43,629 nucleotides of DNA from an uncultured bacterium (lineage in GTDB: Bacteria > UBP6 > UBA1177). Location: positions 1 through 43,629 of the forward strand of contig CAJOMF010000009.1 in the NCBI GenBank assembly GCA_905235605.1, in the 5' to 3' direction. The notes beneath the pieces are model-generated. The model ran no database searches, had not been told where the DNA came from, and was given only the letters and a program-made list of their open reading frames with translations. The translations under genes were made by a program, and so were the position numbers. Below, one piece after another: positions 42,114 to 43,629 of the stretch. Each line of letters begins with the position of its first letter. The first letter of the stretch is position 1.

Positions 42114-42422
42114 CTAATAAGTTTTAATCTCAATTTCTACACCGGCTGACAGATCGGTCTTCATAAGCTCGTCCATCGTCTGGTTTGTAGGATTGAGTAT
42201 GTCGAGGATCCTTCTGTGGATTCTCATTTCGAACTGCTCACGTGATTTTTTGTCAACGTGCGGAGAACGGAGAACACAGTATTTATGGATCTTTGTCGGA
42301 AGCGGAATAGGACCGGCGATTCTCGCACCGCTGCGCGATACGGTCTCTATGATCTCACCGACGGATTGATCAAGTATCTTGTGATCAAATGCCTTTAATT
42401 TGATTCTGATCTTGTCACTCAC
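42114..42422 (-). CDS. rpsJ: 30S ribosomal protein uS10
   Basis: 102 aa. Also the NusE partner of NusB in antitermination. The start is GTG 42422 (Met-Ser-Asp-Lys) with GAGGTG five bases upstream. Conserved: [54 protein letters not shown] in pieces, [12 protein letters not shown]. First gene after tuf. Confidence 0.98.
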   Translation of the reverse strand: MSDKIRIKLKAFDHKILDQSVGEIIETVSRSGARIAGPIPLPTKIHKYCVLRSPHVDKKSREQFEMRIHRRILDILNPTNQTMDELMKTDLSAGVEIEIKTY

Positions 42423-42441
42423 TTCAACACCTCATTAAAAA

Positions 42442-43618
42442 CTATTCAATTATCTTGGAAACGACGCCTGCACCGACCGTTCTTCCGCCTTCTCTGATTG
42501 CGAAACGGAGACCTTCGTCCATTGCGATCGGAACTATAAGATTTGCCGTGATTTTTACATGGTCACCCGGCTTCCGGAAGCTCAAGTGTTCCCGTTACAT
42601 CCGTCGTTCTGAAGAAGAACTGAGGTCTGTAACCCGTGAAGAACGGGGTGTGACGGCCGCCTTCTTCCTTCGTAAGTACGTAGCACTCGCCTACGAACTT
42701 CGTGTGAGGAGTGATGCTTCCCGGTTTCGCGAGGACCTGGCCTCTCTCTACTTCGTCCTTCTTCGTTCCTCTCAGGAGGCAGCCTACGTTGTCGCCTGCT
42801 TCGCCCTGATCAAGGAGCTTTCTGAACATCTCTACGCCTGTTACCGTGGTTTCCTGTGTCGGTTTGATACCTACGATCTGAACCTTGTCGCTGACTTTGA
42901 TCACGCCGCGTTCGATCCTTCCCGTTACAACTGTACCACGTCCGCTGATGCTGAATACGTCTTCGATCGGCATAAGGAACGGTTTATCGATATCTCTCTG
43001 AGGATCAGGAATATAGTTGTCTATTGCTTCCATAAGTTCGTGGATGCATTTGCAGTCAGGACCGTTCGGATCGTCCGAGTTAAGGGCGTTGAGGGCGCTT
43101 CCCTTGATTATAGGAATCTCGTCGCCGGGGAACTCGTAGCTGCTCAGAAGGTCTCTGATTTCCATTTCAACGAGCTCGATAAGTTCCGGATCGTCAACCA
43201 TATCTACTTTATTAAGGAATACTACCATGTACGGTACGCCGACCTGACGGCTCAGAAGGATGTGCTCTCTTGTCTGAGGCATAGGACCGTCTGCTGCGCT
43301 TACTACGAGGATCGCTCCGTCCATCTGTGCTGCACCGGTGATCATGTTTTTAACGTAGTCTGCGTGACCCGGGCAGTCAACGTGGGCATAGTGGCGTTTT
43401 TCTGTCTGATACTCAACGTGTGCCGTTGCGATCGTGATGCCTCTTGCCTTCTCTTCCGGTGCCTTGTCGATGTTGTCGTAGCTTACAAACTCTGCACCGC
43501 CTACTGCTGCCAGAGTCTTCGTAATTGCTGCCGTCAACGTCGTTTTGCCGTGGTCTACGTGACCTATCGTACCGATGTTTACATGCGGTTTGCTTCTTTC
43601 AAATTTCGCTTTTGCCAT
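42442..43618 (-). pseudogene. tuf: Elongation factor Tu, frame broken near the 3' end
   Basis: The frame from ATG 43618 (AGGAGG upstream) gives standard EF-Tu: [32 protein letters not shown]-like switch [30 protein letters not shown], and domains 2 and 3 up to [14 protein letters not shown], where it stops at residue 351 (42563). The normal C-terminus is present in another frame: [42 protein letters not shown], ending TAG 42442. Between Leu-Pro and Pro-Gly-Asp there are 4 nt instead of the 21 expected from the family (E-G-V-E-M-V-x), so 17 nt are missing. Restored, the protein would be 397 aa, the usual length. Because tuf is often present twice, this may be a decayed copy; in a draft assembly it may equally be a misassembly. 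All other catalytic residues look intact. Confidence 0.9.
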
Positions 43619-43629
43619 TTTTTCCTCCT

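Overview
The window looks like part of a bacterial chromosome of moderate, slightly AT-leaning base composition from an uncultured, probably anaerobic, Gram-negative-type lineage. Lipoprotein genes with Asp/Ser-rich linkers, a C25 (gingipain-like) peptidase with a Cys-rich tail, and a complete S10-spc-alpha ribosomal run support this. The Asp-rich lipoproteins and Cys-rich tail recall Myxococcota or deltaproteobacterial-type metagenome bins, but that placement is only an impression. The ribosomal proteins carry zinc-ligand (C+) forms of uS4, uS14 and bL36, and the spc block lacks rpmD, adk and map.

Layout. 1-3200: two paralogous Asp-rich surface lipoproteins on the minus strand; the first is broken by a one-base frameshift and runs off the window, the second is an intact leucine-rich-repeat protein. 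3266-7133: a ComEC/Rec2-type membrane protein, a small membrane-anchored helical protein, rpiB, and convergent to it a stand-alone citrate-lyase-alpha-type CoA transferase. 7134-7500: an intergenic region with a citF promoter, two tandem dyads and a REP-like hairpin.

7501-18358 is the accessory island and the main point of interest. Six minus-strand genes read as one operon from 16200 to 7501: three large dynamin-like GTPases (573, 754 and 859 aa), a small GTPase (258 aa) translationally coupled to the third, a tail-anchored coiled-coil protein (232 aa), and an LRAT/H-REV107-type papain-fold protein (179 aa) with the His-His-Cys set intact. Divergent to it is a 79-aa XRE-type repressor, and three dyads fill the shared promoter region. 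Next come a YhcG/DUF1016 gene that has lost its nuclease domain and a RhuM-family gene. The ensemble looks like a membrane-acting conflict or defence module: dynamin-like GTPases plus a predicted phospholipid-modifying effector. It recalls the Eleos (LeoA/LeoBC) dynamin systems in idea, but I know of no described system with this gene set.

18381-20833: a CARF-like/PD-(D/E)XK nuclease of Card1/DUF1887 type whose start overlaps the stop of the endonuclease IV gene, with no CRISPR array or cas gene in the window. 20956-26243: a YgjV-like membrane protein with a GNAT-like tail, the C25 peptidase, a pyrimidine-nucleoside phosphorylase and a radical SAM protein. 26252-26306 is a palindromic intergenic repeat. 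26310-28778: rsmA-panB-hydrolase, overlapping genes on the minus strand.

28846-43618: rplQ-rpoA-rpsD-rpsK-rpsM-rpmJ-infA-secY-rplO-rpsE-rplR-rplF-rpsH-rpsN-rplE-rplX-rplN-rpsQ-rpmC-rplP-rpsC-rplV-rpsS-rplB-rplW-rplD-rplC-rpsJ-tuf (listed by rising coordinate; transcription runs the other way). A clear intrinsic terminator follows rplQ and a good internal promoter lies between rpsS and rplV. The tuf gene is frame-broken near its 3' end by what looks like a 17-nt deletion.
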